NCBI GenBank assembly: GCA_003225005.1
Contig: QIAN01000008.1
Span: forward strand, 1-45,760
Length of the DNA stretch: 45,760 nucleotides
Direction: 5' to 3'
Origin: Acidobacteriota bacterium
GTDB taxonomy: Bacteria > Acidobacteriota > Terriglobia > Terriglobales > Acidobacteriaceae
Position 1 is the first letter of the stretch, and each line of letters begins with the position of its first letter. Below, in pieces: positions 26,523 to 34,261 of this stretch. A program made the position numbers and the translations under genes. The notes under the pieces are model-generated. The model saw nothing but the letters and a program-made list of their open reading frames with translations, was not told the DNA's origin and did no database searches.

Positions 26523-26907
26523 GTTTTCCGCGTCGCACTACTATCACAATCCGGAGTTCACTCCGGAGGAGAACAGCCGCGTTTTCGGCAAATGCAACAA
26601 TCCCAATGGGCACGGGCATAACTACACCCTCGAAGTCACCGTAAAAGGCGATGTCGACGCCCGCTCCGGCTTCGTTGTCGATCTGAAGCAACTCAAAGAA
26701 ATCATGAATCGCGAAGTGCTGGATGCCATGGACCACCGTTTCCTCAACAAGGAAGTTCCGGAGTTCTTTACGCACATTCCAACCACCGAGAATCTCTCCA
26801 TCGCGATCTGGCAGCGCCTGGCCACCAAGCTGGAGAAGGCGCACCTGCACCGCGTGCGGGTCTACGAGACGCCCGATCTGTTCGTCGATTTCTACGGGGA
26901 ACAATGA
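26497..26907 (+). CDS. 6-pyruvoyl-tetrahydropterin synthase homologue, complete active site
   Basis: PTPS turns 7,8-dihydroneopterin triphosphate into 6-pyruvoyl-tetrahydropterin; the QueD relatives make 6-carboxy-tetrahydropterin for queuosine. The 136 residues contain zinc ligands His14, His39 and His41 (SASH, NGHGH), catalytic Cys33 (GKCNNPNGHGHNY), the Asp79-His80 pair (AMDHRFLN), PTTEN and the substrate Glu in RVYETPD. The CNNPNGHGHNY block and C/D/H triad match animal PTPS closely. The start ATG follows AGGAG and lies inside the end of the glycosyltransferase gene. An ATGA overlap leads into the paralogue. With folE and a dehydrogenase behind it, tetrahydrobiopterin synthesis is the best guess, queuosine the alternative. 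Confidence 0.92.
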   Translation: MVYLTRKAEFSASHYYHNPEFTPEENSRVFGKCNNPNGHGHNYTLEVTVKGDVDARSGFVVDLKQLKEIMNREVLDAMDHRFLNKEVPEFFTHIPTTENLSIAIWQRLATKLEKAHLHRVRVYETPDLFVDFYGEQ

Positions 26908-27332
26908 AAGCTTACCTCACCCGGCGCTACCTTTTTTCGGCCTCCCACCGCTTGCACAGCGACCGCATGTCGGCAGAAGAAAACCGCGCCACCTACGGCA
27001 AGTGCAACAATCCCCACGGCCACGGCCACAACTACACCCTGGAGATCACGGTCAGCGGGCCCGTCGACCAACGCACCGGCATGGTTTGCAATCTGGTGCA
27101 TCTAGATGGCTTTGTCGAACGTGAGCTTCTCGCTCGCTACGACCGCGAAAATTTGAATGTCCTCCCGGAATTCGTGGCCACAGTCCCTACGACGGAGAAC
27201 CTTTGCGTCGAACTCTTCAAAAAAGTGCAGCGTGGCTTCCATCGCGCGCATCTTGAAAGAGTGCGGTTGGAAGAGACTATGTTGAATTCGTTCGAGTACC
27301 GGGGCGGGAACGAGGACCACCGGATTTGGTGA
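26904..27332 (+). CDS. 6-pyruvoyl-tetrahydropterin synthase homologue, catalytic His replaced
   Basis: A second PTPS-fold protein, 142 residues, starting within the stop of the first (ATGA). The zinc histidines (His15, His40, His42) and Cys34 (GKCNNPHGHGHNY) are kept, as are PTTEN and a Glu near the end (RLEETML). The Asp-His of the catalytic triad is Asp80-Arg81 (RYDRENLN). The C-terminal segment also differs (SFEYRGGNEDHRIW). The protein probably still binds a pterin and zinc but should not run the normal proton relay. It may catalyse a different side-chain reaction or form mixed hexamers with its neighbour. The two copies share perhaps half their residues, so the duplication is old. Confidence 0.9.
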   Translation: MKAYLTRRYLFSASHRLHSDRMSAEENRATYGKCNNPHGHGHNYTLEITVSGPVDQRTGMVCNLVHLDGFVERELLARYDRENLNVLPEFVATVPTTENLCVELFKKVQRGFHRAHLERVRLEETMLNSFEYRGGNEDHRIW

Positions 27333-27377
27333 ACGCCCTTTTCCGAATCATGAGATGCAGCAACTGAAACCGTCACC

Positions 27378-27977
27378 ATGAAACCAACGACAGAGCCAAG
27401 CACCGTGACCAGCGCCGGCTTTGAAGATCTCGTTCGTGAAATGCTCGTGCGTCTCGGCGAAGATCCAAATCGCGAAGGTCTCACCCGCACGCCCGAGCGA
27501 GTGCGCAAGGCCCTGCAGTTTCTTACCAAAGGTTACAGCGAAGATCCGGAGAGCCTGCTCAAAGGCGCGCTGTTCACGGTCGGCTACGATGAAATGGTCA
27601 TCGTCAAAGACGTTGAAATGTTCAGCCTCTGCGAACACCACCTGCTTCCGTTCTTCGGCAAGGTGCACGTCGCTTATGTGCCCAAGGGTAAAGTGATGGG
27701 CCTCAGCAAAATTCCCCGCCTTATCGAGCTCTTTTCTCGCCGGCTGCAAATTCAAGAACGGCTTACCACCCAGATCGCCGAGACCATTCAGAATGTCATC
27801 GAACCCCAGGGTGTCGGAGTGGTCATCGAAGCCAGGCACTTGTGCATGATGATGAGGGGCGTCGAAAAGCAGCATTCTGCCGCAGTCACGTCAGCCATGT
27901 TCGGCTGCTTCCGCACCGAGGAAGAAACCCGGTCAGAGTTCTTGTCGCTGATTCGAAATCGCCCCAACGGCATGTAG
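27378..27977 (+). CDS. folE: GTP cyclohydrolase I
   Basis: FolE opens GTP to 7,8-dihydroneopterin triphosphate, the shared first step of folate, queuosine and biopterin synthesis and the direct substrate of PTPS enzymes. The 199 residues show [36 protein letters not shown] (zinc Cys and His), [23 protein letters not shown] and [14 protein letters not shown] with the second zinc Cys. The C-terminus [20 protein letters not shown] is complete. It lies 45 bp after the second PTPS gene in the same direction. This type is zinc-dependent FolE1, not FolE2. No Shine-Dalgarno sequence is obvious. Confidence 0.97.
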   Translation: MKPTTEPSTVTSAGFEDLVREMLVRLGEDPNREGLTRTPERVRKALQFLTKGYSEDPESLLKGALFTVGYDEMVIVKDVEMFSLCEHHLLPFFGKVHVAYVPKGKVMGLSKIPRLIELFSRRLQIQERLTTQIAETIQNVIEPQGVGVVIEARHLCMMMRGVEKQHSAAVTSAMFGCFRTEEETRSEFLSLIRNRPNGM

Positions 27978-28159
27978 AGGTACTCACAAGATTGCGATTC
28001 GTATCAGGGCCTGACTTTCGTCGTGCCGTGCGAGCAACCGGGTCAGACGGCTTCAGCCACAGGGGTCGTCCACCGGAGATCCGTGGGCCTGGTTCACAAC
28101 CATGGCCACGCAACCACCGCAACGCGATAAGATTACGCCTCAGATGTCCGGGCTCCCCA

Positions 28160-28921
28160 ATGCCACGACAACCTTCAAGTAACACATTAACATCAGTCGG
28201 CAGGGAAAACTTATTGCGCGGGCAGATCGCGCTCATTACCGGCGCCACGCGAGGCATCGGACTGGCAATAGCCCAAGCCCTGGCCACTGAAGGCTGCGAC
28301 TTGATTCTCACTGGCCGCGGCCCGTCGGCCCTGGCTCGTATTCGCAGGGAACTTAGCCGTGGCCAACGACGAATCCTGGCTGAGCCATGTGACGTCCGCG
28401 ATCCTGGCTCTGTCGAGACTCTATTCCGGGCCACCCGCAAACAATTCGGCCGACTCGATATTCTGATCAACAACGCCGGCATCGCCCATCCCCATCTGCC
28501 CATCGATCAACTCCCCTTTGCCCTCTGGAGAGACGTGATGGCAACGAATCTCGACGGAATGTTCCTCATCACCCAGGCCGCTCTGCCGGTAATGAAGCGG
28601 GGAGGCACCATCGTGAACAATCTCTCCATCGCCGCCACGCGCGTCTTCGCGGGTTCAGCTGCCTACAATGCATCCAAGCACGGAGCACTGGGCTTTACCA
28701 ACACGCTGCGCGAGGAATTGCGGCCAAAAGGAGTCAGGGTCATCGGCCTCCTGCCGGGAGCCACCGACACCGACATTTGGAAAACGCTATGGCCGCAGGC
28801 GCCGCGTCCCAAAATGATGTCGCCTAAAACTGTGGCGGAAGCGGTCGTCTATGCGATTACGCTGGCCTCCCACGCGACCGTGGAAACACTCGAAATCCTC
28901 CCTACCTCGGGAACGTTGTAG
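28160..28921 (+). CDS. Short-chain dehydrogenase/reductase (possible sepiapterin-reductase-like step)
   Basis: A classical SDR of 253 residues: cofactor motif TGATRGIG, CDVRDPG, NNAGIAH, the catalytic Ser in NLSIAATRVF, and YNASK. After the first strand the residues TGRGPSAL carry an Arg, which favours NADPH. In the order PTPS-PTPS-FolE-SDR it could reduce the side chain of 6-pyruvoyl-tetrahydropterin, as sepiapterin reductase does. That is inference from position only, because SDRs are many. The start is uncertain: ATG 28160 lacks a ribosome site, and TTG 28214 follows AGGGA at good distance and begins right before the first strand. The upstream open frame to 27842 lies inside folE and is not coding. 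Confidence 0.85.
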   Translation: MPRQPSSNTLTSVGRENLLRGQIALITGATRGIGLAIAQALATEGCDLILTGRGPSALARIRRELSRGQRRILAEPCDVRDPGSVETLFRATRKQFGRLDILINNAGIAHPHLPIDQLPFALWRDVMATNLDGMFLITQAALPVMKRGGTIVNNLSIAATRVFAGSAAYNASKHGALGFTNTLREELRPKGVRVIGLLPGATDTDIWKTLWPQAPRPKMMSPKTVAEAVVYAITLASHATVETLEILPTSGTL

Positions 28922-28923
28922 CG

Positions 28924-28987
28924 TCCGACCCATGGTTTGTCCGACCCATGGTTTGTCCAACCCATGGTTTGTCCAACCCATGGTTTT
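28924..28987 (+). repeat. Four tandem 16-bp repeats with a CCATGG core
   Basis: The unit TCC(G/A)ACCCATGGTTTG repeats four times without gaps, with a degraded fifth start (gccgaccca). Each copy contains the near-palindrome AACCCATGGTTT. It lies directly after the SDR stop and about 70 bp before the DinB-like gene, where it could serve as a multi-site operator or be a replication-slippage repeat. Confidence 0.85.
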
Positions 28988-29054
28988 GCCGACCCAGCAT
29001 ATTCCGGATAAAATGACGACCGGTCTAAACCGACATACGACGGAGGAGGTACCC

Positions 29055-29618
29055 ATGAAGAAAACCGGGATCTTTGCCGCAGTCTTACTCTCTGCAATTT
29101 TGACGGTCGGGGTTCCCGCCCAGGACACCGCCAAGAAACAGACGCCGGTCAAGCCCGCCGCCAGTCCCTCTCAAGCAGTGCTCGAGGCCTGGAACGACGT
29201 CGCTAGAAAGCTGATCGCCATGGCCGAAGATTTTCCGGAAGACAAGTACGACTTCAAGGCCACCCCGGCGCAGCGCAGTTTTGCCGAGAATCTTCTGCAC
29301 ACCTCGAATGCCAACTATTTTTTCACCAATATTGCCCGCGGAGAAAAACCTCCCGCCGAGGAAGACCCAAAGCGCGAACAATACAAGACCAAGGCTGACG
29401 TGGTGGCGTTTGTGAAGAAGGCATTTGCCGACGGCGTCGACGTTATCAAGGCGAAAGACGTGTCACAACTCGTAGTGGATCCCTTCGCCCACCAGCAGGT
29501 CCGAATTTCCGATCTTGCCTACGCGTTCATCGAGCATAACGGAGAGCACTACGGCCAGCTCGTGGTCTATTACCGTCTGTCGGGTTTGGTGCCACCGGAA
29601 TCCCGTCCGAAGAAGTAA
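29055..29618 (+). CDS. DinB-superfamily protein, exported
   Basis: Start at ATG 29055, preceded by a very strong GGAGGAGGT. The 187-residue product has a signal peptide (MKKTGIFAAVLLSAILTVGVPA) and a DinB/YfiT four-helix-bundle domain: VLEAWNDVARKLIAMAEDF, the first His in ENLLHTSNANYF, and the paired histidines in IEHNGEHYGQLVVYYR. Those three histidines form the metal site of the superfamily, whose members include thiol-dependent transferases. Export is less usual for the family but common in acidobacteria. The substrate is unknown. The tandem 16-bp repeats lie in its upstream region. Confidence 0.88.
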   Translation: MKKTGIFAAVLLSAILTVGVPAQDTAKKQTPVKPAASPSQAVLEAWNDVARKLIAMAEDFPEDKYDFKATPAQRSFAENLLHTSNANYFFTNIARGEKPPAEEDPKREQYKTKADVVAFVKKAFADGVDVIKAKDVSQLVVDPFAHQQVRISDLAYAFIEHNGEHYGQLVVYYRLSGLVPPESRPKK

Positions 29619-29624
29619 AGAAGG

Positions 29625-30320
29625 CTACGCAACGCCGTAAGGAGAACGCCGCTGGCGCCCGGGGAATAGTTTGATCAACACAACGCCGGCGACGAATCCG
29701 CCAACGTGCGCCCAGAACGCTATTCGGCTGTCGTTGCGGCCTTCGTAAGCCAGTGCGGTCGCGGTGCCGCTCAAGAATTGCAGCACGAACCAGTAACCCA
29801 ACACGACCCAGGCCGGTATGTGGATAATGAACACGAAGAACCAGGTCAACACACGCGCCCTCGGGTACAAAACGAAGTAGGCTCCCAGCACCCCTGCAAT
29901 GGCTCCGCTGGCACCCAGAGTTGGTACGCGTGAGTACGGATCGACCGCAATTTGGGTAGCCATGGCAATGAGCCCGCCGAGAAGATAGAACACCAGATAC
30001 GGGAAGTGCCCCAGGTAGTCCTCGACGTTATCGCCAAAAATGTATAAGAACCACATGTTGCCGATCACGTGCATCCATGAGCCGTGCAGGAACATTGACG
30101 CGAAGAAGGGAAGCGCGATGGCTAGCGGAGAGTAATTTGGTGATCCCGACAAGAAAGCCGTCAAATGCGCCGGAACGATGCCGAGCTGGTAAACCAAGGC
30201 TTTGAGACTGGCGGGATCGAGCGACGCCTCGAAGAGAAAGATCAGAAGATTCAGCCCAATCAAAAAGCTGTTGATGTACGGAGTCGAGTACCGCGGCTGG
30301 TCGTCTCGAATGGGAATCAT
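29625..30320 (-). CDS. Rhomboid-family intramembrane serine protease
   Basis: Rhomboids cut within transmembrane helices using a Ser-His dyad. The 231-residue protein has six or seven helices, with FLHGSWMHVIGNMWFLYIFG (helix 2 and loop), the catalytic serine in LGASGAIAGVLGAY, and the catalytic histidine in FWAHVGGFVAG. The short cytoplasmic start (MIPIRDDQPRYSTP) is typical of this bacterial subgroup. It is convergent with the DinB-like gene (6 bp between stops) and divergent from truB. No ribosome site is obvious before the ATG. Confidence 0.94.
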   Translation of the reverse strand: MIPIRDDQPRYSTPYINSFLIGLNLLIFLFEASLDPASLKALVYQLGIVPAHLTAFLSGSPNYSPLAIALPFFASMFLHGSWMHVIGNMWFLYIFGDNVEDYLGHFPYLVFYLLGGLIAMATQIAVDPYSRVPTLGASGAIAGVLGAYFVLYPRARVLTWFFVFIIHIPAWVVLGYWFVLQFLSGTATALAYEGRNDSRIAFWAHVGGFVAGVVLIKLFPGRQRRSPYGVA

Positions 30321-30373
30321 GGGGGAGGTGGTAGTTTAGTAGCTGTGTAGTCCGTGATTGGTCAGCTCAGCAT

Positions 30374-30401
30374 TTGATCCTCGATTACAAATTTACACAA
30401 T
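30374..30401 (+). promoter_or_regulatory. Putative sigma-70 promoter of truB
   Basis: TTGATC (30374-30379) and CACAAT (30396-30401) stand 16 bp apart in an AT-rich stretch. Transcription would begin about 15 nt before the truB ATG, leaving only a short leader without a clear ribosome site. Confidence 0.35.
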
Positions 30402-30422
30402 TACTAAATTACCAAAATCCCC

Positions 30423-31328
30423 ATGAATGGCGTACTCATCATCGATAAACCCGCGGGCCTCACGTCCCACGACGTGGTCAACCGGGTCCGGCAAATCCTG
30501 GGGCAACGGTCCGTCGGCCACTTAGGGACTTTGGATCCTCTCGCCACAGGTGTTTTGCCTCTAGTAACCGGCAGCCTGACGCGTCTGGCCCAGTTTTACA
30601 CCACATCGCAAAAGACATACGAAGGCGTCGTGCGCTTTGGCTTCGCTACCGACACCTACGACGCCGACGGCGAGCCATCCTGTACGGCGCAGTCCGTCAA
30701 TTTGCAGTTACGTCAGGTATCAGACTTGGCCGCGCGATTCCGGGGAGTCCTCGAGCAAATGCCACCGCCGTTCTCGGCCAAGAAAGTGCACGGCGTGCCC
30801 GCTTATAAGTTGGCGCGAAAGAAAAAAGAGGTAGAACTGAGGTCAGTTCAGGTCGAGATCAAAGAATTCGAGATCCTCAGCGTGGAAGGGGATCGAGCGA
30901 GCTTCCGCGCCCGCGTCTCATCCGGAACCTACATGCGGTCAGTGGCGCATGAGATGGGCCAGCAACTGGGTTGTGGCGCCCATTTGGAGACGCTGCGTCG
31001 TACCGCCGTCGCCGAATTCAACCTCAGTGACGCTCACTCAGTGGAGCAACTACAGCAGGCGGCACAAAGCGGAAGGCTGGAAGAAATGTTCGTGCATCCG
31101 CGACGGCTGCTTCCCGATTTCCCCGCGGTTACAGCCGATGAGGAAAACGCGGCCCGCATTCACACTGGCCGCGCAGTGAATCTTCCCGAGCTTTCCCAGG
31201 CTCGCATCGTTAAAGTGTTTCGCGCGCAAAAAGAATTGATCGCCATCGCCACCCGTGTGGCAGGGACGCTGTTCCATCCCTCTATCGTCTTTTCCTCTGA
31301 GGTCCGCTCCGCTGCCCGCATCGGGTAG
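30423..31328 (+). CDS. truB: tRNA pseudouridine(55) synthase
   Basis: TruB makes pseudouridine at position 55 of the tRNA T-loop. The 301 residues open with MNGVLIIDKPAGLTSHDVVN, then GHLGTLDPLATGVLPL, which has the catalytic aspartate, and YEGVVRFGFATDTYDADG. The KxxVHGVPAYKLAR region (KKVHGVPAYKLARKK) and GTYMRSVAHEMG follow, and the C-terminal part resembles the PUA-like extension found in longer TruB proteins. The protein is complete. Confidence 0.97.
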   Translation: MNGVLIIDKPAGLTSHDVVNRVRQILGQRSVGHLGTLDPLATGVLPLVTGSLTRLAQFYTTSQKTYEGVVRFGFATDTYDADGEPSCTAQSVNLQLRQVSDLAARFRGVLEQMPPPFSAKKVHGVPAYKLARKKKEVELRSVQVEIKEFEILSVEGDRASFRARVSSGTYMRSVAHEMGQQLGCGAHLETLRRTAVAEFNLSDAHSVEQLQQAAQSGRLEEMFVHPRRLLPDFPAVTADEENAARIHTGRAVNLPELSQARIVKVFRAQKELIAIATRVAGTLFHPSIVFSSEVRSAARIG

Positions 31329-31430
31329 TACCTCAAGGTCTCACACGCCCTAGACAGCAACCTGTTTAACGCCCTCTCCATCTAAGAATCCCCATGTTCG
31401 ACGATCAGATTCGCTGAGAGGCCCACATGA

Positions 31431-31562
31431 AGCCGGCTTGCCCCGTCTCGCGCCTGCGTCATTGCTTATCTGGACGGCAAAGAGGTGTATTCGGTTTCTA
31501 GCGGGACGGTTCACACCTACATCAGGGTGGCGAAAGGATCAAATCACATAACCGTTCAATAA
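31431..31562 (+). pseudogene. Fragment of an acidobacterial Ig-like domain protein
   Basis: After a TGA at 31428 the frame reads VIAYLDGKEVYSVSSGTVHT and YIRVAKGSNHITVQ, then a TAA at 31560-31562. This matches the common 'YLDGK.VY...L.L..G.H.ITVQAW' domain of secreted acidobacterial proteins. Neither a start nor the rest of the protein is present, so it is a remnant. The surrounding region 31329-31694 holds nothing else recognisable. Confidence 0.4.
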
Positions 31563-31694
31563 ACCAATACAAACGGGCCCAACTTGGGGCGCAATGGTGT
31601 ATGTCACAACTCCATCAGAGCAGCCGTTGACATAACAGGAGGGTCGGTTGCGAAGCTGTCAGTGCACAGGCGGGCCAGCGTGCCGCTCGAAATC

Positions 31695-31946
31695 CTAATC
31701 GACCTTGGTGGAACGCCGCCATTTCGCGTGCAACCAGATCAGAACTCCCAAGGCACAAACTTCCAGGGGACCGGGCGGAAGAATCGTCATCTGCCACAGA
31801 CTGGCATAATCGACTGTCGCTACATAGGTCGTCCATATCGTCCCCCCTGCGGCGAGCAGGCTTCCGAGACGCTCTTCCGTAGAAATGCTGAACGGATATC
31901 GCCGGCCACTGGGCTTGCTAGCCGGCTTAATGACGGGCGCGTACAT
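31695..31946 (-). CDS. Small membrane protein of unknown function
   Basis: The C-terminal half of a longer minus-strand frame (open to 32213) looks like a real small protein: ISTEERLGSLLAAGGTIWTT, a hydrophobic helix around MTILPPGPLEVCALGVLIWL and a basic HAKWRRSTKVD end. Similar 'PPGPLE.x.LG.L.WLHAK' tails occur in short acidobacterial proteins (recalled, not checked). ATG 31946 gives 83 residues but has no ribosome site. The start may lie farther upstream, for example before EFIDWDAGREGYLDL. Function unknown. Confidence 0.45.
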   Translation of the reverse strand: MYAPVIKPASKPSGRRYPFSISTEERLGSLLAAGGTIWTTYVATVDYASLWQMTILPPGPLEVCALGVLIWLHAKWRRSTKVD

Positions 31947-32184
31947 CGGCGCTCGCGGCAAATCGAGATAGCCTTCGCGTCCAGCGTCCCAGTCGATGAA
32001 CTCGCTCTTATCGTTTTTTCCCACAGCTTTTACAGTGCCACGAAAGAGGCCGCGCGCGCATGTTACAACCGTAACCTGCAGGGCTCTCATCAGGAGGGAA
32101 GGCCACAGATTGAACCCGGGCGGAAGAGCTGAGCAGGCACTTGGATGGTGGCGTGCCGAACTCTTGCGCCGGGATCCGGAGAGT

Positions 32185-33486
32185 TTACTGCTTCTGCGTA
32201 GGCGCGGCGCCAATCGACTGCGTCGGAGGCACGGCCGCCGCTTCGGGCCTGAAATAGCGCACGGTCACATCATCCCCGATGTAGGCAACGTCACTCGCTC
32301 CCACTCGAACCCGACGTGTCGTGGACTTGGGTTTGGGATTGAAGTAGCGTATGGTCACATCGTCTCCGATGTAATCCACCTCATTTTCGCCAACCCGAAC
32401 CCGCCGGAGCGAAGCTCTGCCAGTTCCGGCCGGTTTCACCAGGACAGGCGCAGGCGGGAGCGTGGGCGTGCCGTTCGCAGATACTTGCTTCACCCGTAGA
32501 ACAGGGGCCTGTGGGCCAACGACAATTGGCGCTTGGACGGCTGAAGGTCTAAAGGATGAGGCCGGTCGCCGATTATAGACAAACCAGGAAGTCAGCACGA
32601 GCAGAGCAGCAACCGCCGCGGCGGCCACGTTCCACCGGCGACCGCCCCAAGAACCGCGTTTGGCCTGCTGCAGGAGCGCCGTCGCCAGCACGGCCGTCTG
32701 CCTAAGTATTGACACCTTCCCGTCCGCCGCCGCCGTGGCTTGGCAAGGCGGCTGGATAGCACGCCTGTCGGCATCCGGAGTGGATCCAGTATGGTTGAGA
32801 ACCACCGTCCTTTGATGAGGACTCTGCTGAACAATGTTTGGAAGGGCGAGGTTCGAAACGGCGAGGTTCGGAACGGCGGGGTTCGGGATGGCCGGGCGAG
32901 GCGCTGTGCCGGTTTTTTCCCGTTCAAGATGAGTGGATTGGGACATTGCCTCGCCGATCAGGCCGGCCATCAATCGATAGGCGCGGACCTCGCAATCCTG
33001 AAAAGCGTGCGCTTCGCCGAAGAAGACCTCCAGAACACCCGCTACCGACTGTTCGTGATAAATCAGCAAGATTAGCAGCGACTTGGCCCCGAACTGCCGG
33101 CAAATCTCCGCTTGAATCCGCGTGTCCGTTTCGACATCCTCGACACGAAGAATCTCGCGGCCCCCCGTGGTGTCCGCCGGGACACTCAGCGTTGCCATCA
33201 CATGCCGCCCTACATAATCGGCGGCACTTCCGCTTCCGGCCCGATAAACCAGTTGATGTCCTTTGAACAGAGCGATCGCAACCCCAGTGGCATTGGCCAC
33301 GGTTTGTGCGCGGTCGACTATCAACTGCATTGTCCCGTCTACATCGAGCTCTCTCCTGCCGATCAACCCTTGGACTTCGACGATGGCGGAGAGCCACTGC
33401 TTGTTCATCTGACTCTGCTGCACCGCGAATGCGTTGGCCAAAAGCTTCTGGAGAGCATTGCGATCGAGGCTGGAATAAATAAACAT
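32185..33486 (-). CDS. GAF-domain protein with one membrane helix and tandem C-terminal repeats
   Basis: I start at ATG 33486 (MFIYSSLDRNALQKLLANAF); the open frame extends to 33729 but has no coding character there. The 433 residues comprise an N-terminal helix, a GAF domain (about 35-190: IVEVQGLIGRRELDVDGTMQ, VIALFKGHQLVYRAGSG, LLILLIYHEQSVAGVLEVFF), a Pro/Asn/Ala-Val pentapeptide stretch, one transmembrane segment (VAAAAVAALLVLTSWFVY) and a C-terminal part with two near-identical 22-residue repeats of type RRVRVGxxxVxYIGDDVTxRYF. GAF domains bind small ligands; it may be a sensor. There is no kinase or output enzyme domain. The partner is unknown. Confidence 0.8.
   Translation of the reverse strand: MFIYSSLDRNALQKLLANAFAVQQSQMNKQWLSAIVEVQGLIGRRELDVDGTMQLIVDRAQTVANATGVAIALFKGHQLVYRAGSGSAADYVGRHVMATLSVPADTTGGREILRVEDVETDTRIQAEICRQFGAKSLLILLIYHEQSVAGVLEVFFGEAHAFQDCEVRAYRLMAGLIGEAMSQSTHLEREKTGTAPRPAIPNPAVPNLAVSNLALPNIVQQSPHQRTVVLNHTGSTPDADRRAIQPPCQATAAADGKVSILRQTAVLATALLQQAKRGSWGGRRWNVAAAAVAALLVLTSWFVYNRRPASSFRPSAVQAPIVVGPQAPVLRVKQVSANGTPTLPPAPVLVKPAGTGRASLRRVRVGENEVDYIGDDVTIRYFNPKPKSTTRRVRVGASDVAYIGDDVTVRYFRPEAAAVPPTQSIGAAPTQKQ
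32845..32889 (-). repeat. 15-bp tandem repeat inside the GAF-protein gene
   Basis: Three units of GGC(G/A)(A/G)GGTTCG(A/G)(A/G)A(C/T) in a row, with degraded flanking units, encode the pentapeptides PNPAV, PNLAV, SNLAL on the minus strand. The array keeps the frame, so copy-number changes would lengthen the linker by five residues at a time. Confidence 0.75.
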
Positions 33487-33839
33487 ATCCGGGGTGCTGC
33501 GATTGGATGCCTGCACCTGCCGGACGGGTTGGTGGTCCGAATGAGCCAAACCAGGTTCGTTACCGGCAAACGGCAGTTTCTCATCGACCGAATGCACTGT
33601 CAATGGGAACGACACTGTACGGCCCGCTCGTGAATCCGAGCAGCCGAAAGGCGCTGCCAATCGGGCCTCGCCACAACCTGCAACTTTTGACACAACTGCA
33701 GCCCAAATCCCGCGCTGTCCTATACCCACCTATCATTGGTTCAACCGTTACTTGGAATTTTCACGCCTCCGTCAGGGTTGTCCTAGGTTCGACCGGCTGA
33801 GGTGAACTTGCTTTGAATTCCGATAGCAATGGCAAACCT

Positions 33840-34080
33840 TTGTGCGAGACTCTAACCAAGTCAAGCTTCAATCCGATTGCAAAATAGACCGGGATGAAGA
33901 ATCCGCACGACATTATTTCCAATCGCCTCCAGCGCATACCAGACCGGCGCATGCAAGTCCCAGCCAGTAAACAAAATTCAGAGTCGTTGCATGATGAGTC
34001 GTAGGGTCGGCAAGGGTAGCGGTCTGTCTTCCGAATACAGCAGGACCAAGGAATGATGCCAGCCAGTATTTCTCCTACGC
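33840..34080 (-). pseudogene. Remnant of a CPA2-type cation:proton antiporter
   Basis: On the minus strand two diagnostic pieces survive in different frames: GEILAGII-LGPAVFG (34078-34031, one base from being continuous) and FFIPVYFAI-GLKLDLV (33921-33866, with a missing residue in a normally '..FAIVGLKLDL' block). In an intact antiporter these lie about 200 residues apart; here only about 40 codons separate them, so the middle is deleted. It sits in the 775-bp gap before the DPM1-like glycosyltransferase, which has no other gene. Confidence 0.6.
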
Positions 34081-34261
34081 CGTCGATTTTTCCTCATCAC
34101 TTTCACCATAAACCGGGTCCAAGCCATGCTCGGGTTGAAACGATGTTTGGCAGGACGCTCGATGGAGTAGCGGCGTTGCTAAAGTCAAGAGCCTTGCATC
34201 TTTCTTGACGCTAAGGGGACGGACCTTTTACTGTGACATATCCGGAACCCTAATCAGCCAT

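Noticed and set aside
27842-28159. N-terminal extension of the SDR into folE
   Set aside because: The first 106 codons are an alternate frame of folE and of intergenic DNA, without SDR similarity.
28924-28987. CRISPR array
   Set aside because: Units are 16 bp and contiguous, with no spacers and no cas genes.
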